Shown piece by piece: positions 7,367-15,500 of a stretch of 27,973 nt of DNA (positions are counted from its first letter, which is position 1; each line of letters opens with the position of its first letter). The translations under genes and the position numbers were made by a program. The notes under the pieces are model-generated. The model was not told the origin of the DNA and searched no databases. It saw only the letters and a list, made by a program, of their open reading frames with translations. Source of the DNA: Myxococcales bacterium (GTDB taxonomy: Bacteria > Myxococcota > Polyangia > Polyangiales > Polyangiaceae); contig PLXW01000087.1 of the NCBI GenBank assembly GCA_003151595.1, positions 1 to 27,973 of the forward strand. Reading direction: 5' to 3'.

Positions 7367-8824
7367 ATGAATCGAACATCTCTTGCACTCCTAGGGGTCG
7401 CCGGCGCGCTCGCTGCCGGCTGTAGCAACCACGTCGCGCAGGCCGCCGGAAACGTCGCGCCCGCCGACCTCAACACCGCCGCCCCCTTCGCGACGCCGCC
7501 CGTGCTCGCGGGGACCGCGGACATCGCGACGCTCGCCGCGCGCGTGAAGCCCGCCGTCGTGAACATCACGACGACGCACGAGACGCGCCGCACGTCGGCG
7601 CAAATGCCCGAAGGCCTCCCGTTCCAGTTCTTCGGCAACGGCTCTCCGTTCCGCCGCGGCGAACAGGGCGATGGCGATCGCGTGATGAAGCAGCAGGCGC
7701 TCGGCTCCGGATTCCTGGTCGACAAGCAGGGTCACGTCGTCACCAACGCGCACGTCATCGACGGCGCCGACACCGTGAAGGTGAAGCTCTCCGACGAGCG
7801 CGAATACACGGCGAAGGTGATCGGCAAGGACCCGCGCATGGACATCGCGGTCCTGCAGCTCGAGAACACGAAAGATCTCCCCGAGCCAGTCGCGCTGGGA
7901 TCCAGCGAGGGACTTCGCGTCGGCGAGTACGTCGTCGCCATCGGCAATCCGTTCGGCCTCGGCGACACGGTCACGATGGGGATCGTCAGCGCCAAGGGGC
8001 GCGCGATCGGCGCAGGCCCGTACGACGACTTCATCCAGACCGACGCCTCGATCAACCCCGGCAACAGCGGCGGCCCGCTCTTCAACCTGCGCGGGCAAGT
8101 CGTCGGCATCAACACGGCGATCAACCCGAACGGCAAAGGGATCGGCTTCGCGATTCCGTCCGACGAGCTGAAGGACGTGCTCCCGCAGCTGATGGTCACC
8201 GGACACGTCGCGCGCGGACGGCTCGGCGTGCTCATTCAGGGGGTCGACGCGCCGCTGGCCAAGGCGCTCGGAATGGATCGACCGCACGGCGCGCTCGTCG
8301 GCGAGGTCGAAGACGACGGACCGGCGGCGAAGTCGGGGTTGAAAGCCGGCGACGTGATCGTCGGCGTCGACAAGACCGAGGTGCCGCACTCCGAGGACCT
8401 CCCGCGGATCATCGCGCGCCACGCGCCCGGGTCGCGCGTCGATCTCAAGGTGCTGCGCGGCGGGAAAGAGCAAGCGCTCGGCGTGACGCTCGGCGCGATC
8501 CACGATCGCGACGCGAACGCGAAGCGTGACGGCAACGACGACGACTCCGACGAGTCGCCCGCGCAAGGCCCCGCCGGTCACAAGCTCGGCATTCAAGTCA
8601 CCGACGCGCCCGGCGGTGGAGTCGTCGTTCAGCACGTCGCCGGTGCTTCACCGTCCGAGGGCGAGCTCGCCGCGGGCGACGTCATCCTGGAGGTGAATCG
8701 TTCCCCGATCGCACACGCCGCCGATCTCGCCGCGCGTGTCTCCGCGACGCCGAAGGGTGAGCCCGTGCTCTTCCGCGTGCGTCACGGCGATCGGATCAGG
8801 TTCGTCGCGATCGAGCTGAGCTGA
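7367..8824 (+). CDS. HtrA/DegP-type serine protease, lipoprotein
   Basis: A periplasmic protein-quality-control protease with a chymotrypsin-like domain and two PDZ domains. The N-terminus is a lipoprotein-type signal (LAAGC, Cys19), so the enzyme is probably membrane-anchored rather than soluble like DegP. The catalytic triad is H129 (TNAHVIDG), D159 (RMDIAVL) and S234 (GNSGGPL). PDZ1 spans about residues 285-375 and PDZ2 about 395-483, each with the expected GDVI segment. An acidic linker (about 380-395) separates them. Length (485 aa) is normal. AGGTGA lies upstream of the ATG. It probably degrades or chaperones misfolded envelope proteins. The downstream gene is convergent, with a long hairpin between. 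Confidence 0.95.
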   Translation: MNRTSLALLGVAGALAAGCSNHVAQAAGNVAPADLNTAAPFATPPVLAGTADIATLAARVKPAVVNITTTHETRRTSAQMPEGLPFQFFGNGSPFRRGEQGDGDRVMKQQALGSGFLVDKQGHVVTNAHVIDGADTVKVKLSDEREYTAKVIGKDPRMDIAVLQLENTKDLPEPVALGSSEGLRVGEYVVAIGNPFGLGDTVTMGIVSAKGRAIGAGPYDDFIQTDASINPGNSGGPLFNLRGQVVGINTAINPNGKGIGFAIPSDELKDVLPQLMVTGHVARGRLGVLIQGVDAPLAKALGMDRPHGALVGEVEDDGPAAKSGLKAGDVIVGVDKTEVPHSEDLPRIIARHAPGSRVDLKVLRGGKEQALGVTLGAIHDRDANAKRDGNDDDSDESPAQGPAGHKLGIQVTDAPGGGVVVQHVAGASPSEGELAAGDVILEVNRSPIAHAADLAARVSATPKGEPVLFRVRHGDRIRFVAIELS

Positions 8825-8854
8825 CGACGCTCGTCTCGTTCGGCGACGCCCGCG

Positions 8855-8927
8855 CGGTCGCCGAGGAATATGCGCTTCGAGGGAGCACTCCTCCCCCCCC
8901 GTCCCTCGAAGCGAACCTCGGCGACCG
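8855..8927. terminator. Long two-stage hairpin, probable bidirectional terminator
   Basis: An outer 12-bp perfect stem (8855-8866 with 8916-8927) and an inner 12-bp perfect stem (8873-8884 with 8902-8913) are separated by a small 6/2-base internal loop and closed by a 17-base loop. It lies between the convergent htrA and the small-gene pair. A TTTTCTCTT stretch follows at about 8935-8943 on the plus strand. The location fits a transcription terminator shared by both sides. Confidence 0.75.
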
Positions 8928-8950
8928 TGGCGGGATTTTCTCTTGCGGAG

Positions 8951-9208
8951 TTACGCGGCGCGCGGCGCGACCGGACGGACGACGCGCATCGTGAGCGCGC
9001 CGGTCCCGTCGATCACGTAGTGACGCTCTTCGGCGTCGGACGCGCGGGCGACGAAGAGGTACGGCGCTTCCGGCATCCACGGCCAGCTCGCCATCACCCA
9101 CTCGCGCGCGTCTTGCTCGAGGTCTTTCGCTTCGGCGGTCTTCTTGAACCGCTCGACGATCGGCGCCGACACCTTCGACATGCGATCCAGCGCCGGCCAG
9201 CGAACCAT
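8951..9208 (-). CDS. Small protein of unknown function
   Basis: An 85-aa soluble-looking protein starting MVRWPALDRMSKV, with mixed charge and no signal peptide or membrane segment. The middle (EWVMASWPWMPEAPYLFVARA) is rich in Trp and Pro. I do not recognise a family. The ATG overlaps the stop of the upstream small membrane-protein gene by one base (TGATG at 9206-9210), and GAGGAG lies just before it within the upstream gene. Translation is therefore probably coupled and the two proteins may work together. Codon use matches the neighbours. It converges on htrA. Confidence 0.6.
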   Translation of the reverse strand: MVRWPALDRMSKVSAPIVERFKKTAEAKDLEQDAREWVMASWPWMPEAPYLFVARASDAEERHYVIDGTGALTMRVVRPVAPRAA

Positions 9209-9390
9209 CAGCTCTCCTCGGCGTTCTTGTCGAAGTGGCCGAGCGCGAACAGGATCGTGAGGAACACGAAGCCGACGCACACCATGCGGCAGAGACCCAT
9301 CAACGACTGCGTCTCGCCGAGGCCCTGCTGAAAACCATAGACGCCAGTGAGGATGGCGACGACGAACGATCCTGCCGAGAACTTGAGCAT
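9208..9390 (-). CDS. Small two-helix membrane protein, DUF1328-like
   Basis: A 60-aa protein with two predicted membrane helices (about residues 5-23, FSAGSFVVAILTGVYGF, and 31-52, MGLCRMVCVGFVFLTILFAL), ending in a charged tail (HFDKNAEES). The ML[KR]-start, size and two-helix layout resemble the small inner-membrane DUF1328/YtjA family, but no residue-level signature is decisive. GGAGG lies about 9 bases before the ATG. It is the first gene of a two-gene unit with the coupled 85-aa gene. Function unknown. Confidence 0.65.
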   Translation of the reverse strand: MLKFSAGSFVVAILTGVYGFQQGLGETQSLMGLCRMVCVGFVFLTILFALGHFDKNAEES

Positions 9391-9465
9391 TGCGGGGTCC
9401 TCCGGTGAGGGCGAGACGAGCGAGGCGTATCTGGGGCCAGCTTTTGTCCTTCCAAGGGGGAAAGG

Positions 9466-10365
9466 TCAAGCGCGACGACGCTGTGCGGCGTTCGCGGCGG
9501 CCAGGAGCGCCTCTGCGAAGCGATCGGGGGCGGCCGGATCGGAGCGGAGGAAGAGCGAAGGCTCGGTCACTTCGAGCTCCATGAGCAGCGGCTCAGAAGG
9601 TCCCGGCGCGATGTCGACGCGCGCGTAAGCGAACGATTCACCGGTCGCGCTCTTCGCGGCGGCCATCACGCGCGCGGCGAACGCGATCTCGCCGGCGCTC
9701 GCCTCGACGCTGGGGATCCCCTTGTCCTGGTCGTCGGGCGAGACGGCGCCGGGGGCGAGGAGCGCGTGCTTCCGAATCGAGTGCGAGTACGAGTCGCCGG
9801 CGAAGAGGAGCGAGCGCTCGCCGTGACCTTCGACCGCCGCGAGGTATGGCTGAATCATCGCGTCGCATCGGGTGACGATCCGCGCCAGGAGCTCGCGCCC
9901 GGCCGCGCGGTTCTCGCGCGTCACGCGCATCGTGTCCGTCGCGCCGGCGGAGACCGCGGGCTTCACGACGGCCACGGGCCAGGCGCGCTCCGGCGCATCG
10001 AGGATGGCGTCGAGATCGACGGGCTCACCGCGCGCGCACCACACCGTCGGCACCGTGGCGATCCCGCGCGCGTCGAGATCGCGCAGGTACCCCTTGTGCG
10101 TGTTCCATTCGATCACGCGCTTCGCGTTCGCCAGCGCCGTCACGCGCGACACGCGATCGATCCACGCCAGGAAGGCGTCGCGCTGCTCGTGGTAGTCCCA
10201 CGTGTTCCGGATCGCGACGAGCGCGAACGAGTCCCATGCCACGCGGGCGTCGTTCCAGATCGCGGGCACCACGTCGGCGCCACGCGCGCGCAGCGCCTCG
10301 GCGAGCGCGCGATCGTCTTCGTGCAGATCGGGGAAGCGCGTGCAGGTGGCGAGGGCGATGCGCAT
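9466..10365 (-). CDS. ATP-grasp domain protein (DcsG/RimK-like)
   Basis: A 299-aa protein with a pre-ATP-grasp domain (MRIALATCTRFPDLHEDD, then the IRNTWDYHEQRDAF segment) and an ATP-grasp domain (about 115-290). The latter shows a nucleotide-binding strand with lysine (WPVAVVKPAVSAGA), a flexible glycine-containing loop, a mid-domain GERSLLFAGDSYSHSIRK, and the metal-binding end MELEVTEPSLFL, where the usual ExN is ELEVTEP. IRNTWDYH and the overall layout resemble DcsG, the D-cycloserine-forming ligase, and many uncharacterised relatives. The substrate cannot be told from sequence; the family joins a carboxylate to an amine or similar nucleophile using ATP. It follows the glycine-rich lipoprotein by 11 bp, so the two may be co-transcribed. 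Confidence 0.8.
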   Translation of the reverse strand: MRIALATCTRFPDLHEDDRALAEALRARGADVVPAIWNDARVAWDSFALVAIRNTWDYHEQRDAFLAWIDRVSRVTALANAKRVIEWNTHKGYLRDLDARGIATVPTVWCARGEPVDLDAILDAPERAWPVAVVKPAVSAGATDTMRVTRENRAAGRELLARIVTRCDAMIQPYLAAVEGHGERSLLFAGDSYSHSIRKHALLAPGAVSPDDQDKGIPSVEASAGEIAFAARVMAAAKSATGESFAYARVDIAPGPSEPLLMELEVTEPSLFLRSDPAAPDRFAEALLAAANAAQRRRA

Positions 10366-10376
10366 ACGCGTGCGGG

Positions 10377-12029
10377 TCAATCGTGCGCGCCGGCCAGGCC
10401 GTTGGGCCCCGGAATGCTCCCCGCGCCGCCCGCACCGAGCGCGCCGAACGAGAAGCTCGTGCCGTGCGGCGTGAGCGTGCCGCCGCCGCCGACGTAGTAC
10501 GAATACGAATACCCGCCCGCGCCTCCGCCCCCTTGCGCGCCGACTCCGCCCGGGCCGCCGGCCGTTCCGGGCTGTCCGCCCGCCCCTTCGCTTTGCAAGG
10601 GAAGGCAGATACCGCCGGTGCCCACGTGGCAGGAGATGGGCCCCTTCGCACCGGGCGTTCCGAAAGCGCCTGCACTCCCCGTCCCGGCCGTGCCCCCGGC
10701 GCCGCCCGCGCCGCCCGTTCCACCGGCGCCCGACGTGAGCGATCCGTTCGTCGACGTGACCGTCGCGTTCCACACGTAGACGCCGATGCTGCTCCCGCCG
10801 CCGGCCCCGCCGCCCCCACCGAACGAGGCGCCGCCTCCGCACCCGCCGTAGCCGGTGCCGCCGCACGACTGCGTGGTGCCGGGGACGAAGTCGCAGCCGA
10901 CGGTGTCGTCGCACGTGCCGGTGGTGACGCACGTCCCTGGACCGCCGGCTTTCCCGTTGGCGCCCGTCCCCCCTTGCCCGCCGGTCCCGCCGACTGTGGT
11001 CGCGAAGCCGCTCTGGGCGAACGAGCTCGTTCCGCCGCTGGCCACAGCGCCGCCGGCTCCTTGCAATCCCGTCCCCGCGGAGCACATCGTCGCGGTCGTG
11101 TTGGTCCCCGCGCCGCCGGCGCCGCCGCTCGGGCCTGCGCCGCCACCGACGACGTTCACCACGACGTCAGTGAGCGTGAGGTTCGCGCCGTTCGTCGCCA
11201 CGATTCCGTAGATCGATTCGCCGGGGAGCACCGCCGACGCCGTCTTGCTCTCCACGGTGACGAGGTCGAGCCCGGCGCCGACGCCGCTCGGCACCGTGAT
11301 CGTCGTGGCCGTGGTCGAAGGCGCCTGGATGACGACGTCGCTCGCCACACCACCGCCGCAGAGGCGAGTCCAGAGCCCCCCTTGGTTGATGAAGCCGCCC
11401 ATGACGGTGACGCCCGACAGGAGCGTGAGCGCCTCGGTGTACGTCGCTTTGTCGACGTAGACATAAGCCTTCGAGAGCTGCGACGCGACGTTGATTCCGG
11501 TCTGGATGCTGCTGCACGGAGTCGCACGCGAGCCGCAGCCCGACGCGACGCCGGACGGCGAGACGAACACGCCGGTGGTCTCGTCGACCGGAACGCAAGC
11601 GTCGGGCGGAGGGCCCGCGTCCTTCGGTCCGGCGTCGATCGACCCGTCGGGCCCGGCGTCGTGCTTGGACGAATCGGGCGCGTCCTCGGGCGAATCGGTG
11701 GGCGAGTCAGTCGTCTCGGGCGAATCGGTCGTCTCGGGCGAATCGGCCGTCTGCGGAGCGTCCGCGCTCGAGGGGGCGTCGTCGCCGGCGGCGGGGGCGT
11801 CGTTGCCGACGGACGAGTCGTCGCCCGTGGGGTTCGGGTTCGCGCCGTCGTTGCTGCCGTTGCCCGTGACGTTCCCGTCGTTCGACGGCGTCTCGGCGTC
11901 GTTCGTCGCGCCGACGTCTTCGACGGTGAAGTCGCCGAGAATGGCGGAGCACCCGACCGAGGTGACGCCTGCGAGGGCCGTTGAAATTCCGAGGGTGAAG
12001 ACGCGGCGAAGGATGGCTGAGCGCGGCAC
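10377..12029 (-). CDS. Glycine-rich beta-helix surface lipoprotein
   Basis: A 550-aa exported lipoprotein. The signal peptide ends at a lipobox-like VGC (Cys27) followed by SAILGDF, a start seen in myxobacterial surface lipoproteins. Residues about 35-130 are a low-complexity Asp/Thr/Ser/Pro linker with tandem DSPETT repeats (two exact 18-bp copies, 11710-11745). Then comes a DUF1565/pectate-lyase-type region (FVSPSGVASGCGSRATPC, then TYTEALTLLSGVTVMGGF) typical of right-handed beta-helices. The C-terminal half is very rich in Gly, Ala and Thr (GGAGGAGGTAGTG-like) with scattered Cys pairs. The start codon is GTG. Likely an outer-membrane or cell-surface protein; ligand unknown. Confidence 0.8.
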   Translation of the reverse strand: MPRSAILRRVFTLGISTALAGVTSVGCSAILGDFTVEDVGATNDAETPSNDGNVTGNGSNDGANPNPTGDDSSVGNDAPAAGDDAPSSADAPQTADSPETTDSPETTDSPTDSPEDAPDSSKHDAGPDGSIDAGPKDAGPPPDACVPVDETTGVFVSPSGVASGCGSRATPCSSIQTGINVASQLSKAYVYVDKATYTEALTLLSGVTVMGGFINQGGLWTRLCGGGVASDVVIQAPSTTATTITVPSGVGAGLDLVTVESKTASAVLPGESIYGIVATNGANLTLTDVVVNVVGGGAGPSGGAGGAGTNTTATMCSAGTGLQGAGGAVASGGTSSFAQSGFATTVGGTGGQGGTGANGKAGGPGTCVTTGTCDDTVGCDFVPGTTQSCGGTGYGGCGGGASFGGGGGAGGGSSIGVYVWNATVTSTNGSLTSGAGGTGGAGGAGGTAGTGSAGAFGTPGAKGPISCHVGTGGICLPLQSEGAGGQPGTAGGPGGVGAQGGGGAGGYSYSYYVGGGGTLTPHGTSFSFGALGAGGAGSIPGPNGLAGAHD

Positions 12030-12198
12030 GAAGTGACGCTAGCATGGCCTTTCGGCGCGACAACGGGCACGCGTTGCACCGCGCACGCGGCGCAGGACGC
12101 GGCGAGGACGCCCCCGGCCGGCCTACTTGATGCGCTCACCTCGCGTGTGGCCGCGCGTTGCGCTGTACGCAGCCATCACACTCTGCGATCGACGGTGA

Positions 12199-13467
12199 TC
12201 ATGACTCGCTCCTCGTAGAGGGCGACGTGAATGGCGAGGGGGCGTATTTCGTGAGGTAATAGACTCCGACGATCGCGGCGCCAAAGCCCCCGGCTGCGCC
12301 CACACCAAGTCCCCAACGGGGGCCGAGCACATCGGCTACCCAACCGACGATGGGTGCGCCAATCGGTGTTCCGCCGACGGCGATGGCGAGCAGGATCGCC
12401 ATCACGCGCCCGCGCATGGCGGGCTCGGTCGAGAGTTGCACCGCGCCGTTCAGAGTGGTGGTGAAGGTCTGCGCCGCCATGCCGATGAGGACCAGAGCAA
12501 TGCCGAAGAAGACATAGCTGGGCATGACGGCGGCAAGCGCCAGGCCCAACCCAAAAATCGCGGCACCTGCGACCAGCCGGCCCACGCGCGGTTTCGCCTG
12601 TCCGGCTGCGAGGAGCGCACCGGCGACCGACCCCATCGCCATGGTCGACGTCAACAGCCCGTACTGGCCCGGTCCTCCGTGAAAGACACTGACTGACATC
12701 GTCGAGATGAAAATCGGGAAGTTGAGCCCGAACGTGCCCACCAAGAAGAGCATCAGCAGAAGCGCCTTCAGGTCGGGCCGCCTCCAGACATAGCGAAACC
12801 CCTCTGCGAAGCTCCCGGGCGTTCGAGGAGAGCGAGCCTTCAAATGAAGCTCACCGAGGCGAAGAAGGCTCAGCGAGCCGAGCACGGCGGCGAATGAAGC
12901 CGCGTTGATGAGGAATACCCAACCCGAGCCTACGACGGCGATCAGGATCCCCGCGACGGCCGGCCCTAGCATCCGCGCGGCGTTGAAAGACGTGGAGTTC
13001 AGCGCCACCGCGTTGGGCACGTCGGCTTCGACGACGAGATCCGACACGAAGGTTTGGCGCGCTGGGGCGTCGAACGCCGTGACGCATCCAAGCAGAAACG
13101 CGAAGACGTAGACGTGCCACAACTGGACCATGCCAGTCACAGTGAGCAGACCCAATCCAAGGGCGAGCGCTCCCATGGCAGCCTGTGTCGCGAACAGGAT
13201 TTTTCGTCGGTCGAAATGGTCCGCGGCGAAGCCGGTCACGGGGAGCAATAGAACCAGCGGCCCGTACTGGAGCGCCATCACCACGCCGACCGCGCGCGCG
13301 TTGTTGTGGGTCAGCTGGGTGAGGACGATCCAGTCCTGGGCCGTACGCTGCATCCACGTTCCCACGTTGGACACGAGCGCTCCGACGGCCCACGCCCGGT
13401 AGTTGAAGCCTCGCAGCGAGCGGAAGGTCCCCTTCGCGACCGAGATGTCGGTGTCGTTCGAGCCCAT
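12199..13467 (-). CDS. MFS transporter, EntS/MFS_3-type exporter
   Basis: A 422-aa inner-membrane transporter with about 12 hydrophobic helices. Diagnostic segments are NVGTWMQRTAQDWIV in helix 1, the loop motif GFAADHFDRRKIL between helices 2 and 3, and ARQTFVSDLV with ALNSTSFNAARMLGPAVAG in the middle of the N-half. This is the layout of the EntS-like/MFS_3 drug and siderophore exporters. The substrate is not predictable. It is divergent from the MarR gene with only a few dozen bases between them, holding two operator-like sites, so MarR control is likely. GC content appears lower than the surrounding genes (more A/T-ending codons), which may mean transfer. Confidence 0.9.
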   Translation of the reverse strand: MGSNDTDISVAKGTFRSLRGFNYRAWAVGALVSNVGTWMQRTAQDWIVLTQLTHNNARAVGVVMALQYGPLVLLLPVTGFAADHFDRRKILFATQAAMGALALGLGLLTVTGMVQLWHVYVFAFLLGCVTAFDAPARQTFVSDLVVEADVPNAVALNSTSFNAARMLGPAVAGILIAVVGSGWVFLINAASFAAVLGSLSLLRLGELHLKARSPRTPGSFAEGFRYVWRRPDLKALLLMLFLVGTFGLNFPIFISTMSVSVFHGGPGQYGLLTSTMAMGSVAGALLAAGQAKPRVGRLVAGAAIFGLGLALAAVMPSYVFFGIALVLIGMAAQTFTTTLNGAVQLSTEPAMRGRVMAILLAIAVGGTPIGAPIVGWVADVLGPRWGLGVGAAGGFGAAIVGVYYLTKYAPSPFTSPSTRSES

Positions 13468-13470
13468 TCG

Positions 13471-13503
13471 TATACCGGTGCATGAAGATGGTACACCGGT
13501 GCA
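13471..13503. promoter_or_regulatory. Tandem MarR operator-like sites
   Basis: The 12-mer TAYACCGGTGCA occurs at 13471-13482 and 13492-13503, 21 bp apart, about two turns of B-DNA and so on the same face. Each has the palindromic core ACCGGT, extending to near-palindrome TRCACCGGTGYA. They lie between the divergent MFS and MarR start codons, where an autoregulating MarR protein would bind both promoters. Confidence 0.65.
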
Positions 13504-13505
13504 CT

Positions 13506-14039
13506 ATGTCGTCAAGCGAGCGAGGCGACACGTTGCATGCGCCTCATCCATCGACTACCCCTTCGAGCGTGGCCCGCCGCGACCCCCACGAATTCGTCGA
13601 GAGCTTCGGCGCCATGTCGCGCTCGATCCGCTCGGTCGCCGCGCAGGCGTACGCGACGTTCGAGGTGGGGAGCGCCCAGGCGAAGTTCCTCCGGTACATC
13701 GGCCGAAACAGCCGCATCTCCCAGGCCGATCTCGCGCGCGCCACGGCGACCGCCCCCACGCTCACCGGGCGCGCGCTGGAGACGCTGATCGAGCGGGGGT
13801 GGGTTCGCAGGAAGCGGAGCGAAGAGGATCGCCGTGAGTACATCCTCGAGCTGACCGCCTCCGGCCAACGCACGCGTGAACGGGTGGAGAAAGCGCGCGA
13901 AGGAATCGTGGACCGCATCGCCGCGGTGCTCGATGAGCGGGACCTCGCGGACTTCGATCGGATCGCGAAGAAGATCCTCGCTGCGTTCGGAACCTCGGCG
14001 GAGCCCGCCCCTCCCGATGATCGCGAGCACCGGCGGTGA
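13506..14039 (+). CDS. MarR-family transcriptional regulator
   Basis: A winged-helix repressor of the MarR family, usually a ligand-sensing dimer controlling an adjacent exporter. The central wHTH is visible: SAQAKFLRYIGRNSRISQAD, then LARATATAPTLTGRALETLIERGWV (helix-turn-helix and recognition helix) and the wing RKRSEEDRREYILELTASG. Flanking helices form the dimer interface. In-frame ATGs exist at 13482, 13488 and 13506. I prefer 13506, because the earlier ones would place the operator sites inside the coding region, although no clear ribosome-binding site precedes any of them. Length from 13506 is 177 aa. It is divergent from, and probably represses, the MFS gene. Confidence 0.85.
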   Translation: MSSSERGDTLHAPHPSTTPSSVARRDPHEFVESFGAMSRSIRSVAAQAYATFEVGSAQAKFLRYIGRNSRISQADLARATATAPTLTGRALETLIERGWVRRKRSEEDRREYILELTASGQRTRERVEKAREGIVDRIAAVLDERDLADFDRIAKKILAAFGTSAEPAPPDDREHRR

Positions 14040-14129
14040 TCTCCGTTCAGCGATGGACCGACTTGCGGTAACAGTACGGTGACGGGGCGCAAGAGAGGCC
14101 CCAGAAGCGAGAGCCGCAGCAGCCATAGG

Positions 14130-15500
14130 TTACTGAAACTGCTTCAACAAGCCCCCGTAGCTCAGCTGGATAGAGCAGCGCTTTCCTAAAGCGAAGGTCA
14201 GAGATTCGAATTCTCTCGGGGGCGCTTGTTTTCTAGGGGTTTGGTGAAGCGCGTTCGGTACGGATGGGGTGGTTTGGTCCGTTGCGCGGTACAAAATCGG
14301 CACACCCGTGAAGGTGGGGAGCGGCGCCGCGGGGAGCGCGCCTGCCGCCGCATCGGCACCGACGGGGGCGGCGCCAAGAGCCGCGATAGGCGTGGCTGGG
14401 GGGAGTGCCACGGGGCTGCCGGCCGGCGGCGCGCAGGCGGGTGATCCCGCGGGCTCGAATCCCAGGAACCTCAGGTCGGGGAGAGCACGGATCTGGGGCC
14501 CGACGAGCGCGGCCACTTCTTGCCCGGTCACGCGCGCGTACGTTGTCTGCGCGAGCTTGTCGGTCGTGTGCCGGAGGAGCTTCGATGTCGCGTTCTGCGA
14601 GACCCCGGCGAGGACGTGCCACTTCGCGAACCCACGTCGGAGGTCGTTCGGGGTCAGCCTCGGGATGCACGCACGAACGCATGCCGCCGCGAGGTCGCGC
14701 GAGAGGTTGCCCCACGGGCGGAAGAGTCGGTCGCGACCCGGCGCGCGTTCGAGCGACCATTGGAGCAGCAGCTCCGTGACCGCCGTGATCGGGACGTCGT
14801 CGTACGACGCCTCCGTCTTGGTGCCATGGACGTGCACGAGCCGGCGCGACCACTGAGTGTCCTGACGGCGCGCGCGGAACGACTCCTCGCGGCGGCATCC
14901 TGTCGCGAGGATGTAGACGATCTGCGCCGCGCGGTGCTCCTCCAGATGCGGAACGAGGGCAGCCATCTCGGCCGGCGTCGGCCAGCGACTCTTCGGCTTG
15001 TGCTTCGCCGAGAAGAACGGAGGGAAGATTCGATCGAGCTGCTCGTGGAACGTGCCCACGTGCCGAGCCAGTTTCAGCGTCTGCCCGAGATGCCCGAGCT
15101 CGTCCTTGATCGTGATGTCCTTGGCGGTCTCGCGCTGCCTCCGGTCGATGTACTCGAGCACGAGCGCCGCGGTGACGCGGACGAGCGGCATCGAGGCCCC
15201 CCAGAGGCGTACGAAGTGCCCGACCTTCTGCCTCGCCTTCGCCTTGGTGGCGTCGGATCGCCCGCGGCGGTCGAGATCCGCGAAGAACGCCGTTAGGGCT
15301 CCGCCGAGGGTCGTCGACAACGCGGCTGCGTAGGTCGGATCGGTGGCGGCTCGCTCGAACTCGTCAGCCTTTTTGCTCGCGGCGGGCTCGTCGTGGCACT
15401 TCGTGGTCTTGCGTTGGACGCGTCCATCGGTGCCGAGGACCCGGCACCAGAGGGTATCGCCTCGCCAATAAAGTCGCTTGTCGTGGAGTCGTGCTCGCAT
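14130..15500 (-). CDS. Tyrosine recombinase (island integrase) with tRNA-antisense tail
   Basis: A 456-aa site-specific recombinase that integrates and excises an element at the adjacent tRNA-Arg. It has an N-terminal arm/core-binding region (1-165) and a catalytic domain with R203 (ATGCRREE), K228 (HGTKTEA), N285-D-L-R288, H311 (LLRHTT) and nucleophile Y321 (TTYAR). The usual His of the HxxR box is Asn here. After about residue 350 comes an Ala/Pro-rich tail. Residues 426-450 (from APPREFESL to QLSYGG) are encoded by the antisense strand of the tRNA gene, so the reading frame crosses the whole tRNA and stops 21 bp beyond it. The start overlaps the xis-like ORF by 208 bases in another frame; GAGG lies 15-18 bases upstream. 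Confidence 0.92.
   Translation of the reverse strand: MRARLHDKRLYWRGDTLWCRVLGTDGRVQRKTTKCHDEPAASKKADEFERAATDPTYAAALSTTLGGALTAFFADLDRRGRSDATKAKARQKVGHFVRLWGASMPLVRVTAALVLEYIDRRQRETAKDITIKDELGHLGQTLKLARHVGTFHEQLDRIFPPFFSAKHKPKSRWPTPAEMAALVPHLEEHRAAQIVYILATGCRREESFRARRQDTQWSRRLVHVHGTKTEASYDDVPITAVTELLLQWSLERAPGRDRLFRPWGNLSRDLAAACVRACIPRLTPNDLRRGFAKWHVLAGVSQNATSKLLRHTTDKLAQTTYARVTGQEVAALVGPQIRALPDLRFLGFEPAGSPACAPPAGSPVALPPATPIAALGAAPVGADAAAGALPAAPLPTFTGVPILYRATDQTTPSVPNALHQTPRKQAPPREFESLTFALGKRCSIQLSYGGLLKQFQ
14151..14224 (+). tRNA. tRNA-Arg (anticodon CCT)
   Basis: A complete cloverleaf. The acceptor stem is GCCCCCG paired with CGGGGGC, with discriminator G. The D-arm is GCTC...GAGC. The anticodon loop TTCCTAA gives anticodon CCT (reads AGG), on a stem with one G-A mismatch at its base. 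The T-arm is AGAGA-TTCGAAT-TCTCT. CCA is not encoded. It serves as the integration target of the island on its 3' side. Confidence 0.95.
14196..14224. other. Putative left attachment site (tRNA 3' half)
   Basis: Integrases next to a tRNA usually recombine within its T-arm and 3' end, which the element restores on entry. The T-arm inverted repeat (AGAGATTCGAATTCTCT) is the likely crossover core. I found no second copy of TTCGAATTCTCT in the window, so the right end lies outside it or has decayed. Confidence 0.4.

Noticed and set aside
10236..11984. A 582-codon plus-strand frame opposite the lipoprotein and ATP-grasp genes
   Set aside because: Arg/Ala-rich composition without motifs. The minus strand has a signal peptide, lipobox and recognisable ATP-grasp segments.
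12030..12198. Short ORFs between the lipoprotein and MFS genes
   Set aside because: No domain, no ribosome-binding site and no conserved-looking composition. Nothing supported in this 169-bp gap.
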